DNA of 64,000 nt. Source: Bradyrhizobium arachidis (lineage in GTDB: Bacteria; Pseudomonadota; Alphaproteobacteria; Rhizobiales; Xanthobacteraceae). Location of the stretch: assembly GCF_015291705.1 (NCBI RefSeq), contig NZ_CP030050.1, positions 7,068,001 to 7,132,000 of the forward strand, written 5' to 3'. The stretch's first letter is position 1; each line of letters opens with the position of its first letter. The notes beneath the pieces were generated by a model that worked only from the letters and a program-made list of their open reading frames with translations, was not told where the DNA came from and ran no database searches. Below are positions 42,247 through 51,050 of the stretch, one piece after another. Made by a program: the position numbers and the translations under genes.

Positions 42247-43245
42247 CTATTCCAGCGGGGCGACAATTGTCGGATGCTTGAACTGCGCCGCGTCCAGCTT
42301 CGGCAACATTCCCGTCTCGGCGTAGATGTCCAGCATCTTCTGGATCGCCGGAAAGTTTGGCGCGGCACCAGGATCGCGACCGAAATCATTGTCCTTGAGC
42401 AGATAGGTCTCCAGCACCGGAATGGGCGCCTTCAAGACCTCATTGACAACCTTCAGCGTCTCTTCGCGGTTCGCCAGCGCCTTTTTCATGCCCGAGGTGA
42501 TGTCGCGGACATAGGCCTTGACCACCTCCGGGTTCTTATCGACGAAATCGGCGCGGCACGCTTCCAGGATGTGCACGATGTTCGGCATCGCCTGCGACAG
42601 CGAGAACAGTTTCCTTGTTCCGCCCTTGGCCTCTGCGCGCGCGGCAAACGGCTGGTTCATGTTGACCGCATCGACGCGGCCCTGGCGCAGGGCATCCTCG
42701 GAGACGGCAAAGCCGACCTCGACCAGTTTGATATCCTTGGCCGGGTCGACGCCATTCTGCTTCAGCAGCAGATTGAACGGCCCTTGCGTGCCGCCGCCAA
42801 TCACGGAGATGCCGACCGTCTTGCCTTTGAGGTCCGCGATCGTCTTGATCGGCGAGTCATCCATCACCGCCCAGTAGACCGAGAAGCCGCCGGGTTTCTC
42901 GAACACGTGCTGCGCCACGATATAGGCCTTGAGGTTGCCGCCGACCACGCCGTTGGCGAGCGACAGCGGCGCCTGCGTCGCGCAGTCCAGCGCGCCGGCC
43001 GCCAAAGCCTGCGTCATCGGCGCGGTACCCTGAAACTGGGTCCATTCGACGTTGTAGGTCTTGCCGAGGTTGGGAAACTCAGCCGGGCGGCGCATCATCC
43101 AGTACTTGGATTCCTCGGCTGGGATCGTCCAGCCAACGCGGATCGTCTGCTGTGCCCATGACGGGCTCGCGCCAGCGGTCACGGCTGCTGCCGCTCCCAA
43201 AGCCAGAATCCACTTCGAAACGCTCCACCTCGAAACGGTTCGCAT
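42247..43245 (-). CDS. ABC transporter substrate-binding protein, nitrate/sulfonate/taurine type
   Basis: This 332-residue protein has a signal peptide (about the first 31 residues, MRTVSRWSVSKWILALGAAA, cleavage near SWAQ) and a SsuA/THI5-like fold: TIRVGWTIPAEESKYWMMRRP, GTAPMTQALAAGALDCATQAPLS, DLKGKTVGISVIGGGTQ, RVDAVNMNQPFAARAE. ATG 43245 is preceded by GGAGTGGGCACG. It heads an operon with the dehydratase, ATPase, two permeases and the NicX-like protein. The ligand is unknown; a sulfonate, pyridine carboxylate or pyrimidine-like compound would fit the family. Confidence 0.9.
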   Translation of the reverse strand: MRTVSRWSVSKWILALGAAAAVTAGASPSWAQQTIRVGWTIPAEESKYWMMRRPAEFPNLGKTYNVEWTQFQGTAPMTQALAAGALDCATQAPLSLANGVVGGNLKAYIVAQHVFEKPGGFSVYWAVMDDSPIKTIADLKGKTVGISVIGGGTQGPFNLLLKQNGVDPAKDIKLVEVGFAVSEDALRQGRVDAVNMNQPFAARAEAKGGTRKLFSLSQAMPNIVHILEACRADFVDKNPEVVKAYVRDITSGMKKALANREETLKVVNEVLKAPIPVLETYLLKDNDFGRDPGAAPNFPAIQKMLDIYAETGMLPKLDAAQFKHPTIVAPLE

Positions 43246-43302
43246 CGTGCCCACTCCGCTGCTCCAGCGCCGACAGGCGCCACCCAACCCGACTGCCGCA
43301 AA

Positions 43303-43320
43303 TGTTTCATGGTTCAAACA
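43303..43320. promoter_or_regulatory. Palindrome in divergent promoter region
   Basis: TGTTTCATGGTTCAAACA has TGTTT and AAACA arms around an eight-base centre. It lies between the binding-protein start (58 bases) and the dehydrogenase start (93 bases), where a shared regulator would bind. No regulator gene lies in this cluster, so the protein is unknown. Confidence 0.4.
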
Positions 43321-43412
43321 ATCAAGCAAGCCATGCGGGTTGGACGGTTTCGCCGTCCGGCCTGCCATGTATGGTAAGGCGACGTTTGCGCTGCGACAGA
43401 AAGAGGCAACCT

Positions 43413-44321
43413 ATGGCTGATGCGAGCAAGACAAACCCGCAAGGCGTCGAGAGGCTCGGCTATCTCGGCCTTGGGCTGATGGGCACACCCATGACCCGGC
43501 GCCTGCTCCAGGCCGGCTACCAAGTCAGCGTCTGGAATCGCTCGGAGGGCAAGATCACTCCACTCGTCGAGGCTGGTGCAAGGCGTGCGGCCACCCCTCG
43601 TGACGTCATGGCGACCTCGGACATCGTGTTCGTGTGCGTCACGGATGCCGCCGCCGTCGAAGAGGTAATTTTCGGGCCCGAGGGGCTTTCCACGGCGCCC
43701 GGCGCGGAAAAGCTCGTCGTCGACTTCTCATCGATCCATCCTGACGCCGCGCGCGACCTTGCGAAGCGATTGAGGGCGGCGAACGGTGCGGGCTGGATCG
43801 ACGCGCCGGTGTCCGGCGGCACCAAGGGCGCCGAGGAAGGCACGCTTGCAATCATGGCCGGCGGGGAAGCGGCTGACATCGAACGGGTGCGACCCTATGT
43901 GCTGGCCATGGCCCGCAGGTTCACCCACATGGGCCCTACCGGCGCCGGCCAGACCACTAAGCTCTGCAATCAGGTGATCGTCGGTTGCGCGATGGCCGTG
44001 CTTGCGGAAGCAACACGCCTTGCGGTGAATGCCGGCATTAACGCGAACCGGTTGCCCGAAGCGCTCGCGGGCGGCTTTGCGGATTCCATTCCGCTTCAGC
44101 TGTTCGTGCCGCGGATGGCCCAGGGGATTCATTCACCGCCTCTTGGGCACATTGCCACGATGCTCAAAGACCTCGATACGGTCGCGGACGTCGCGCAGAC
44201 GACGTCGACACCGGTGCCGATGGCGTCGCTGGCGGGGCAGCTCTTCAGGCTGGCCAAGGCCGCGCGGGGCGCCGAAGCGGATGCGCTGGAAATCTACAAG
44301 CTTTCAGCGGCAGAGCTCTGA
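43413..44321 (+). CDS. 3-hydroxyisobutyrate dehydrogenase-like NAD(P) oxidoreductase
   Basis: This 302-residue protein of the 6-phosphogluconate/3-hydroxyisobutyrate dehydrogenase superfamily has GYLGLGLMGTPMTRRLLQAG at the cofactor site, DAPVSGGTKGAEEGTLAIMAGG (substrate loop) and the catalytic Lys region GAGQTTKLCNQV. ATG 43413 is preceded by AAAGAGGCAACCT. Transcription is divergent from the transporter operon. It would oxidise a beta-hydroxy acid or reduce a semialdehyde such as tartronate or malonate semialdehyde. Confidence 0.87.
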   Translation: MADASKTNPQGVERLGYLGLGLMGTPMTRRLLQAGYQVSVWNRSEGKITPLVEAGARRAATPRDVMATSDIVFVCVTDAAAVEEVIFGPEGLSTAPGAEKLVVDFSSIHPDAARDLAKRLRAANGAGWIDAPVSGGTKGAEEGTLAIMAGGEAADIERVRPYVLAMARRFTHMGPTGAGQTTKLCNQVIVGCAMAVLAEATRLAVNAGINANRLPEALAGGFADSIPLQLFVPRMAQGIHSPPLGHIATMLKDLDTVADVAQTTSTPVPMASLAGQLFRLAKAARGAEADALEIYKLSAAEL

Positions 44322-44350
44322 GCCATCGCGCGGCTCGCAGCGCGTCACTG

Positions 44351-44908
44351 CTACTTCTTGCGTTCGTCGTCAGTCAGGAACCGGCCATACGTCCCACGCG
44401 CAAAAAGCAGCGGCTCGCTGGCGTTGTAGGCATAGGCCTCGACCGCGCCGAGAAAGATCACGTGATCGCCGCCGTAGTAGCGATTGACGGATCGGCATTG
44501 AAAATTGGCGACGCTCTCGGCGAGCACCGGCGCGTTCCCGAGACCCGGCGTCCAGTCGACGCCCGCGAACTTATCCTCGGACGATTTCGCGAACTTGTTC
44601 GCAAGCGCCTGCTGCGAAGTGCCGAGCACATGAACGGTGAAATGGCTGGCGTTCTGAAACACGATCAGGCTCGACGAATAGATCCCGAGGCTCCAGAGGA
44701 CCAGAGGGGGATTCAGAGAAACCGACGCAAACGAATTGCAGGTGATGCCATAAGGCTTTCCATCCGCGGCCGTGGCCGTGATGATCGTTACGCCCGTTCC
44801 GTATGTGCCGAGCGCATTGCGAAAATCGCGGGGGTCGATCGACGAGCTGTCGCTCGCAAGCTCATTGGCAGGATCGGGGACGGCCGGCTGCTTCGGCAGG
44901 TCAGTCAT
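44351..44908 (-). CDS. Flavin reductase-like (HpaC/HsaB family) protein
   Basis: This 185-residue protein has the flavin reductase core: FRNALGTYGTGVTIITATAADGKPYGITCNSFASVSLNPPLVLWSL and FLGAVEAYAYNASEPLLFARGTYGRF. It supplies reduced FMN or FAD to a partner oxygenase. The oxygenase-like gene ends ten bases upstream of its start. Length and N-terminal extension match HsaB (about 187 residues). Confidence 0.87.
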   Translation of the reverse strand: MTDLPKQPAVPDPANELASDSSSIDPRDFRNALGTYGTGVTIITATAADGKPYGITCNSFASVSLNPPLVLWSLGIYSSSLIVFQNASHFTVHVLGTSQQALANKFAKSSEDKFAGVDWTPGLGNAPVLAESVANFQCRSVNRYYGGDHVIFLGAVEAYAYNASEPLLFARGTYGRFLTDDERKK

Positions 44909-44917
44909 CGGCCGGCC

Positions 44918-46141
44918 TCACAGCGTGAGGTTCTCGGACGGTAGCCCGAGAGCCACGCGTCCATAGTTGGTTCCGGCCGCATCGAAGTTGAATGCAAGAT
45001 GCGAGTTGATGGCGTGGGCGTCACGGAATTGCCGCTGCAACACGCCCGTCGTGAACAGGCCGCGCGCTCCGCTCGCCGCAAACAGCATCGAGACCGCCTC
45101 GGTGCACAGATTCACCGAAAAGGCTCCGTCGCGTCGATATCTGGTCTTCGTCGCCATATCGGGAATATGACGGCGTCTCGCATTCCCAACGGCCTCGATA
45201 CAGGCCGAGCGCATGATCAGGCGCGCAGCATCAATCTTGGCCGAAGCCTCCGCGATCTTGATCTGCGTGCTTTGGAAGTCGCTAAGCTTGGCGCGGTTGT
45301 AGGTCGAGATGCGATGACGCGCGACCTCCGCATAATCGTCAAGACACGCTTGCGCATTCCCGAGCGCAACACCGGACAGGACGTAGGGAAACAGCGAGAA
45401 CACGGGCAGCGTATACGACGGATTGGGATTGACTCCGCTTCCGGGCGTCGGCCCGCCGGCAAGATCGCCGACGGCGACCGTCATGTAGTCGGGCACAAAG
45501 GTATCCTTGACCTCGACGTCAGAGGAACCGGTGCCGCGCAATCCCGCGACATTCCAGGTGTCCAGCACCTTGTAATCGCCTTTCGGCAGCAGAAAGATTC
45601 GATATTCGATGCCATCAGCCTCGTCGTCGGAGTAGACAACGCTCGCGAGCATGTTCCAGTCGCAGGATGCAACGCCCGACGAGAATGGCCAACTCCCGTG
45701 CAGCCGGTATCCACCCTCGACCCTCGTGGCGCGACCGGCCGGAAAGATGAACGAGGACGCAATCAGCGCATCCGGATCGCGACCCCAAACCAGACCCTGC
45801 GCCTTCTGCTCGAACATGCCGAGCATCCAGTGATGGCTCGCCAGATTGGCAAGATTCCACGCAACCGACGCGTCCGCCCGTCCGAGCAGCTCGGCGCAAT
45901 CGACCAGGGCGACGTAGTCGAGCTCGGCACCGCCAACGCGCTTGGGCTGAAGCATCCGGAACAGACCGGCGTCGTGGAGATCTCTCTCGGTTTCCGGCGG
46001 AAGATGTCGCAGCTCCTCCGTCCGCGCCGCCCGCTCGCGCAGCTGCGGCAGAAGCCCTCGAGCCTTCGCGATCATGGCCGCATAGGCGCTGCCTTCCGGC
46101 CCTGTCGGCTGACCCATGCTCGGCTCCTGGTCAGGCGCCAT
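44918..46141 (-). CDS. HsaA-like flavin-dependent monooxygenase, oxygenase component
   Basis: This 407-residue protein with the acyl-CoA dehydrogenase fold belongs to the group D two-component monooxygenases (HsaA, HpaB-Acinetobacter, DszC). Seen are LRHLPPETERDLHDAGLFRMLQPKRVGGAELDY, SGVASCDWNMLASVV, NVAGLRGTGSSDVEVKDTFVPDYM and the C-terminal GARGLFTTGVLQRQFRDAHAINSHLAFNFDAAGTNYG, which contains the conserved HA..H. ATG 46141 follows GAGGGACACGA. With the adjacent reductase it should hydroxylate an aromatic or heterocyclic ring. Confidence 0.87.
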   Translation of the reverse strand: MAPDQEPSMGQPTGPEGSAYAAMIAKARGLLPQLRERAARTEELRHLPPETERDLHDAGLFRMLQPKRVGGAELDYVALVDCAELLGRADASVAWNLANLASHHWMLGMFEQKAQGLVWGRDPDALIASSFIFPAGRATRVEGGYRLHGSWPFSSGVASCDWNMLASVVYSDDEADGIEYRIFLLPKGDYKVLDTWNVAGLRGTGSSDVEVKDTFVPDYMTVAVGDLAGGPTPGSGVNPNPSYTLPVFSLFPYVLSGVALGNAQACLDDYAEVARHRISTYNRAKLSDFQSTQIKIAEASAKIDAARLIMRSACIEAVGNARRRHIPDMATKTRYRRDGAFSVNLCTEAVSMLFAASGARGLFTTGVLQRQFRDAHAINSHLAFNFDAAGTNYGRVALGLPSENLTL

Positions 46142-46236
46142 TCGTGTCCCTCGCTGTCGCCTAGTTATGCGGCGGGAGCATCGCCAAATCAAGCAGATGT
46201 GGCGCCAGCGCGTCACGCCTGCTCAAGACTGCAGGT

Positions 46237-47499
46237 TCAGAGCGACGGCTTGGCTGATCCAAAAGCGCCCTTTTGTGTGAACTCCGAAATCCGACGTTCG
46301 TCGTATCCCAGCGTATCACGAAGGACGTCTTCGGTATGCTCGCCCAGCAAGGGTGCCGCTACAGGATCAATCGCACCGGTCAGGCTCATATTAATCGGAG
46401 CTTCGATGTTGGGGACCCATTGCGCCGTAGGGTGTGGAATCCGGCTCAAGCGATGGCGCTCCCGGGCCTCCGGCGCGTTGAATCCCTCCTCGACCGTGCG
46501 AAGATAGCCGACCGGAATATTGGCCAGCTTCATCTTCGCCATCCAGTTCTCGAGTGTATCGCTCGCAAACACCTCCGCGATGGCGGCCCGCAGCAGCTCC
46601 TTGTTCTCGGAGCGTGCCTTGCGCGAGGCGAATTGCGGATCGGTGATTAGATCGGGCCGGTTCAGCACCTCGACCACCAGCCTACGATAGAGGCGATCGT
46701 TGGCGCAGGCCATGTAGAGCGGCCCATCGGAAGCCTCGTAGACGCCGACGGTGGGAGACCCGCTCGGCGAATTGCCGAATCGTCCGGGGTTCTCACCATT
46801 AATGAGATAAGCCATGCCGTAGAAGCCGGTCATCCCCATCGCGATGTCAAACAGGGCCACCTCGACATGTTGCCCGCGGCCGAGCCGATCCCGCGCCAAG
46901 AGCGCCAGCAGGATCGCGTTGCAGGCGGACATCCCCGTCGCCATGTCCACGATGGGCGGGCCGGTGCGCACCGCCGGGCCATCAGCGAACCCGTTGAGCG
47001 ACATGAAGCCGCTTTCCGCCTGCGTAATGGGATCGAAACCGGGCCGCGAGGCGAACGGCCCGGTGCGCCCGTAAGCGGAGATCGAGCAATAGACCAGCCG
47101 CGGATTGAGGGGCGCGACAGCCTCGTAGTCGAGGCCGAACTTCTTCATGACCCCGCTGGAAAAATTCTCGACGACCACATCGGCCTTGCGGATCAGATCC
47201 AGCGCGATCTCGCGGGCCTCCGGGACGGCGAGGTCAAGTGCGATGCCGCGCTTGTTGCGGTTCAGGCTGAGATAGGCCGCACTCTCGCCGCCGATTTCGG
47301 CATGCTCGTAGGCCCGCGTATCGTCGCCGCCGTCCGGATTCTCGATCTTGATGACGCGCGCGCCGAAATCGGCAAGCGTCTGCGTGCAGGCTGGCCCCGC
47401 CACGACGCGCGTGAAGTCCACGACCAGAAGACCATCGAGCGCAGTCGGTCCGCCGGCCGCCCGCGACGAACGTTCAGGCAATTGAGGCTTGGTGGGCAT
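46237..47499 (-). CDS. CaiB/BaiF-family CoA transferase
   Basis: This 420-residue class III CoA transferase has LLVVDFTRVVAGPACTQTLADFGARVIKIENPDGGDDTR with the catalytic Asp in IENP...D of the family, and NKRGIALDLAVPEAREIALDLIRKADVVVENFSSGVMKKFGLDYE. It moves CoA between acids without ATP. It begins the minus-strand unit that ends with the oxygenase and reductase. It would activate the acid substrate, or its product, before or after hydroxylation. Confidence 0.92.
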   Translation of the reverse strand: MPTKPQLPERSSRAAGGPTALDGLLVVDFTRVVAGPACTQTLADFGARVIKIENPDGGDDTRAYEHAEIGGESAAYLSLNRNKRGIALDLAVPEAREIALDLIRKADVVVENFSSGVMKKFGLDYEAVAPLNPRLVYCSISAYGRTGPFASRPGFDPITQAESGFMSLNGFADGPAVRTGPPIVDMATGMSACNAILLALLARDRLGRGQHVEVALFDIAMGMTGFYGMAYLINGENPGRFGNSPSGSPTVGVYEASDGPLYMACANDRLYRRLVVEVLNRPDLITDPQFASRKARSENKELLRAAIAEVFASDTLENWMAKMKLANIPVGYLRTVEEGFNAPEARERHRLSRIPHPTAQWVPNIEAPINMSLTGAIDPVAAPLLGEHTEDVLRDTLGYDERRISEFTQKGAFGSAKPSL

Positions 47500-47684
47500 C
47501 GACAGCGCTCTCCCTTACATCGGCTTATGGCCGCCGAATTTTCTGCAGCGCCAACTTAAAGCCCGGCGTCGCCGGGTTCGCAAGTGCCTCACCCGCATCG
47601 CTTCCCGGCAGCCGTCAAGCTGCCAGGGCCCCCTTTTTATGTTGAAGATTACCTTCCGCATCACGGGAAACCCGCTCCCATCGT

Positions 47685-48332
47685 TCAGCGAAGCCATTTC
47701 CGCCAATAAAGACTGTATGGCCAGGCCCAGGGCACTTCCGGCTCGAAGAGCCGATAGCCTGCCCGGATGAAGTTATTCGCCGAGATCGGGTTATCCGTCG
47801 TGTCGGAGACGATACTGTCCCATCCCACACGCCGTCCCCTCGCCTCGATTGCGCGCATCAGCCTGCACTGAAGGCCGTTCCAGCTCGCCCAGAGTTCGGA
47901 GTCCTTGGCGCGTATCGTCGGCCGCAGCAGCGCGAGACTGCGCGCGCTCAGGCTCTGCGCTTCGTCGATCCAGGCGATGCGAAATCCCTCCAGGGATTTG
48001 ATCGAGTCGGCGGTGTGATCCTGAAGTCCACGAAAAATGATCAACCCGTCGCCGGGCGTCTCGATCTTGTCGCTGAACAGCCTGAAGCCGTGGCCGAGAC
48101 CGAGGCTAGCGATCTTCCCTTCGATCAAACGCTTCGACGATTGGGCCAGCGTCCGCTGCGCCTCGCGGATGCAGACCGCGAGCGTGCCGCGCTCGGCCTG
48201 GCAGGTCTCGACCAGGAGCTCGCCGAAGAAATGCGACTTGCCCGAGCCGCGACCGCCGTAAACGCCCTTGTAGCGCGCTGGGCCCAGCAGCGGCTCGAAG
48301 ATTTTGGCCGTCGGAATTTTCAGGATGGACAA
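47685..48332 (-). pseudogene. Phage terminase large subunit, truncated remnant
   Basis: This 215-residue frame begins with a terminase ATPase: VYGGRGSGKSHFFGELL (Walker A) and GFRIAWIDEAQSLSARSLALLRPTIR (Walker B with catalytic Glu). After ELWASWN, where large terminases continue with an Asn-Pro stretch and a nuclease domain, the text changes to unrelated residues (NNFIRAGYRLFEPEVPWAWPYS) and stops. Large terminases are normally above 400 residues, so the nuclease half is missing. It marks a dead prophage. The small phage-like gene at 49.7-50.1 kb is probably part of the same remnant. Confidence 0.8.
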
Positions 48333-48616
48333 TGGATGCGCTCGCTCGCCCTAGCGCAGGCCGGTGCGCCTGCGCCACATCGCGGACCACTCTTCGGTGT
48401 TTGGCGTGTCGGGTTGGGCTGCAGGATTCTCCGCATCATGTCTTCCCAGGACATATCCAACTCCATTCGAGAGAGGGAAAGCCAACGCACACTCCGCCCG
48501 CGCTCACGATGGTGCAGCTTCGGCCGGCATGCTCAACTCAGGATAATTGCTTAACTATCTTACCCGCAGGGGTTCGCAGACGCGGAATTCGATCTGACGA
48601 GGTACGGGAGATTTGC

Positions 48617-49571
48617 GTGAAGAAGTCGTCGGCCCTCAAAATTCTGAACCATGCGATGCTGGTGCTCACACTGGCCACATTCGCGTCTGCCGCCCTCGCA
48701 CAGGACCGGTCTGCACCGGCATTCGACAAATGGCGTCCCAAAGCCGGCGTCTATGCCGAGCCCGGCAAGAATTTCCAATCATCCTGCGATGAAAGTGGCA
48801 GCCTTACGATCGACCTCGGCGAGAAGTCGGTCAGCGGTTACGAATGGGGCTGCGACGTCAAGAGAATCACCGATCTTGGCCCGGACTCGCTGAAGGTCGA
48901 AATGGTCTGTGACGACTACAATCTGGCGCAAAATCTCAACCCGCGCGATCCCAACTGGGAGAACAGGCAATTCAACGAGGTGATGTTGATCAAACGGCTC
49001 GATGAGACGACGATCTCCGTTCAGAAGAGCTTGAACGGAAAGCTCAAGGATCCTCCCTGGCGTGCGGCCTATTGCCCTCTGGCGACGCAGCGCGCGCTTG
49101 CCGAGGCCACGCTGAGAGCCAAGGTGGAAGCGAAGCAGAAGGCCGAGCAGGATCGAGCCCTTAAGGAGGCGCACCCGCAAGATGGTGCCTACGCAGCGGC
49201 AGGCGGGGATTTCGAGGACCGCTGCGCGAAGTTCAACGACACCATCGTTCTCCGGCAAATCGATCACGACAGCCTCAAACATCTGCAAGATCGAAAACAC
49301 ACGGGTTCAGCTTCCCGACACCGTTAGACTCGGCGCGGCCTGCACGATGCAGCCTGCTTCGGGTTCGGAATCCAACAGCGTGCAAGACAAGGCCTCTACT
49401 CCGGACCGCGAGAACCTGATGTTCAAGAAGATCGACGACAAGACCGTCATCCTCTGGATCATCAACAACGGGCACTTTACCGGCGATGGCCGAAGGCTGT
49501 CCTATTGCAGCGACCAGGTGCAGCGCGCCTACGCCGGACAACGCCGGACAGGTCAGCAGACCAGGAACTAG
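48617..49571 (+). pseudogene. Secreted tandem-repeat protein of unknown function, frameshifted
   Basis: The frame starts at GTG 48617 behind GGGAG and has a signal peptide (about 33 residues, LNHAMLVLTLATFASAALAQ). It contains one unit with paired Cys (SSCDESGSLTIDLGEKSV, then EMVCDDYN, AAYC), then a charged helix (residues about 170-190) and the start of a second unit (DRCAKFNDTIVL). Frame 1 stops at 49327, but the second unit continues in the next frame (GKSITTASNICKIENTRVQL, then KKIDDKTVILWIINN) to TAG 49571. A single extra base in CTCCGGC at 49250-49256 would explain it. Restored, the protein would be about 317 residues. No family recognised. Confidence 0.7.
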
Positions 49572-49587
49572 CAGAAGGCATCAAACA

Positions 49588-49676
49588 AAAACCCGCGCCG
49601 GATTGCGTCCGCGCGGGCATCACCAACTTCTGTCGATGATGCCATTCTGCCAGTGTTTTGCCCGACGTGTCAAACG
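49588..49676 (+). repeat. Dispersed repeat, copy A (GC hairpin plus conserved tail)
   Basis: It begins with AAAAACCCGCG, then a GC hairpin, then about 20 bases later CGATGATGCCA and the tail TGCCAGTGTTTTGCCCGACG. It lies between the stops of two convergent genes, and the hairpin followed by T on the minus strand could end transcription of the phage-like gene. Confidence 0.8.
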
Positions 49677-49716
49677 ATCATGCGAGGCGAGATTGGGGAT
49701 CGAGATCGCCGCTGTC

Positions 49717-50055
49717 TCAAGCGTCGTGAACGGCATCACCGCCGTTAGAGCTGTTCGGGTGCACGATGATGCGTTCGATCCGGTGAATCAATTCCAGCAC
49801 CCCGTCTTCGCCGTTCTCGACCGGCTGGGCGGCCTTGCCCCAGCCGCGATCAAGGATCGCGTTGGCCGCCGAGACGCGCGCCGCCGGCGTTGCGTCCTCG
49901 CTGCGCATGATGCCGACGAGCACACGGATGGCCGTTCTGGTGTGGCTGCGCGCGAGCGAGCGGATCTCGGTCAGGGTGCGCGCGCTGGACGTCTTCTTTC
50001 GCGATAGGACGCGGACCGGCTCACTCACGAGCGCGATTTTCATGTCCTCGCTCAC
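49717..50055 (-). CDS. Small phage-packaging-like protein
   Basis: This 112-residue protein has a short variable N-terminus and the core TLTEIRSLARSHTRTAIRVL followed by DATPAARVSAANAILDRGWGKAAQP. That helical core with DRGWGK is common in phage-related small proteins next to terminase genes, and I suspect a small terminase-like DNA-binding role. GTG 50055 overlaps the stop of the 24-codon gene (GTGA), so I prefer it to ATG 50043. The large-terminase remnant lies 1.4 kb downstream on the same strand, with an inverted secreted-protein gene between them. Confidence 0.6.
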   Translation of the reverse strand: MSEDMKIALVSEPVRVLSRKKTSSARTLTEIRSLARSHTRTAIRVLVGIMRSEDATPAARVSAANAILDRGWGKAAQPVENGEDGVLELIHRIERIIVHPNSSNGGDAVHDA

Positions 50056-50126
50056 GAGAACGTCTCCCACAGCACGATGGCAACGAGGCCCGCGAGCGCG
50101 AGCGATATCAGATAAGCGGTCATCAT
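50052..50126 (-). CDS. 24-residue hydrophobic peptide
   Basis: The peptide MMTAYLISLALAGLVAIVLW plus ETFS is a single membrane helix. It has a strong ribosome site (GAAGGAGAG) four bases before the ATG pair at 50121-50126 and is translationally coupled to the phage-like gene. It could be a leader or a holin-like peptide. Confidence 0.55.
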   Translation of the reverse strand: MMTAYLISLALAGLVAIVLWETFS

Positions 50127-50381
50127 CTCTCCTTCAGAAGAAAATGCGCGGCAGATCGCGCAATGAGGCGCCATCGTTTCGGGCGCGAACCCTATCTCCG
50201 GTCCCGGAGACCGCAGCGACGCGGGCGAACAGCGCCCAGCGCCGCGAGGCCGGCACGTTCGCGCGTGCACGGCCAGCAATGGTTCGGACGGCAGCACGCC
50301 GATCGGCGCTCCCTTAGGCGCGTATAAGCGAGTGCGTGGCCGCGATGCGTGGGCCACCGTCCGAGTCTGGGATCGAGAACG
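50127..50381. other. Gene-free stretch
   Basis: No convincing gene, RNA or regulatory site is seen between the small peptide start and repeat copy B. Open frames here are GC-driven shadows. Confidence 0.5.
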
Positions 50382-50470
50382 AAAAAACCCGCGGCGGATT
50401 TCTCCGCGCGGGCGTTACGAACGTTTCTCGATGATGCCAATATGCCGGTGTTTTGCCCGACGTGTCAACG
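50382..50470 (+). repeat. Dispersed repeat, copy B
   Basis: It shows AAAAAACCCGCGG, a hairpin closing with CCGCGCGGG, then TCGATGATGCCA and the tail TGCCGGTGTTTTGCCCGACG. Orientation is the same as in copy A. Confidence 0.8.
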
Positions 50471-50505
50471 CCGCATCCCGCGAGATGCGTCGTCACACCA
50501 GGCGG

Positions 50506-50556
50506 ACATGAAGAGGCAAACACGAAGAGGCAGACATGAAGAGGCAGACATGAAAA
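50506..50556 (+). repeat. 14-base tandem repeat
   Basis: Three full units of ACATGAAGAGGCAG (with one or two base changes) and a partial fourth run directly into repeat copy C. The unit is not a multiple of three and no gene spans it. Confidence 0.75.
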
Positions 50557-50641
50557 AGCCCGCTGCGGATTGTCCGCGCGGGCTGAACCAAATTCTTTCG
50601 AGGATGTCACTATGCCAGTGTTTTGCCCGACGTGTCAAACG
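50553..50641 (+). repeat. Dispersed repeat, copy C
   Basis: It shows GAAAAAGCCCGC, a hairpin closing GCGCGGGCT, then the tail TGCCAGTGTTTTGCCCGACG and TCAAACGAACG. The tandem repeat abuts its left end, 112 bases after copy B. Confidence 0.8.
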
Positions 50642-50685
50642 AACGAATTGGCGGAAGCAGCGTTAGCCGATCAGGAGCACCGCCA

Positions 50686-50907
50686 ATGACAGTCGAGACC
50701 TCACCCAGGACATCACCAAAGACATCACCAAAGACATCGCGAGATCTGCCGGGACCGAAGCCGCGCGTCGACAAGGAGCGCGACACGCAAGAGGCGATCA
50801 TCGAGGACGCCGGCGAGAGCGAGGACAATGGCCGCGATCTCGTGCACGGCGATGGCGGCACCATCGCTGTTCCCGCCAAGCGTGGCGATATGTCGAAGGA
50901 CGATTAG
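50686..50907 (+). CDS. Small acidic hypothetical protein with TSPK repeats
   Basis: This 73-residue polar protein starts MTVETSPRTSPKTSPKTSRD, a short TSPK repeat, and continues with charged residues to MSKDD. An AGGAG site lies nine bases before ATG 50686. It has no membrane segment and is probably disordered. It is located between repeat copy C and the monooxygenase gene. I do not recognise a family. Confidence 0.55.
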   Translation: MTVETSPRTSPKTSPKTSRDLPGPKPRVDKERDTQEAIIEDAGESEDNGRDLVHGDGGTIAVPAKRGDMSKDD

Positions 50908-51050
50908 GCGGACCGGCGACGTGCCAATGCGGCGAGCGCTGACACGCAAGTCCCTCCTCCCAGCTCAATATGTGGTGCGCAAGGGGCTTGCTTCAAGTCC
51001 CCGCTCCTGCCGTAGAACCCCCGCCCAACCACAAGCCGAGGGGTCACCAC

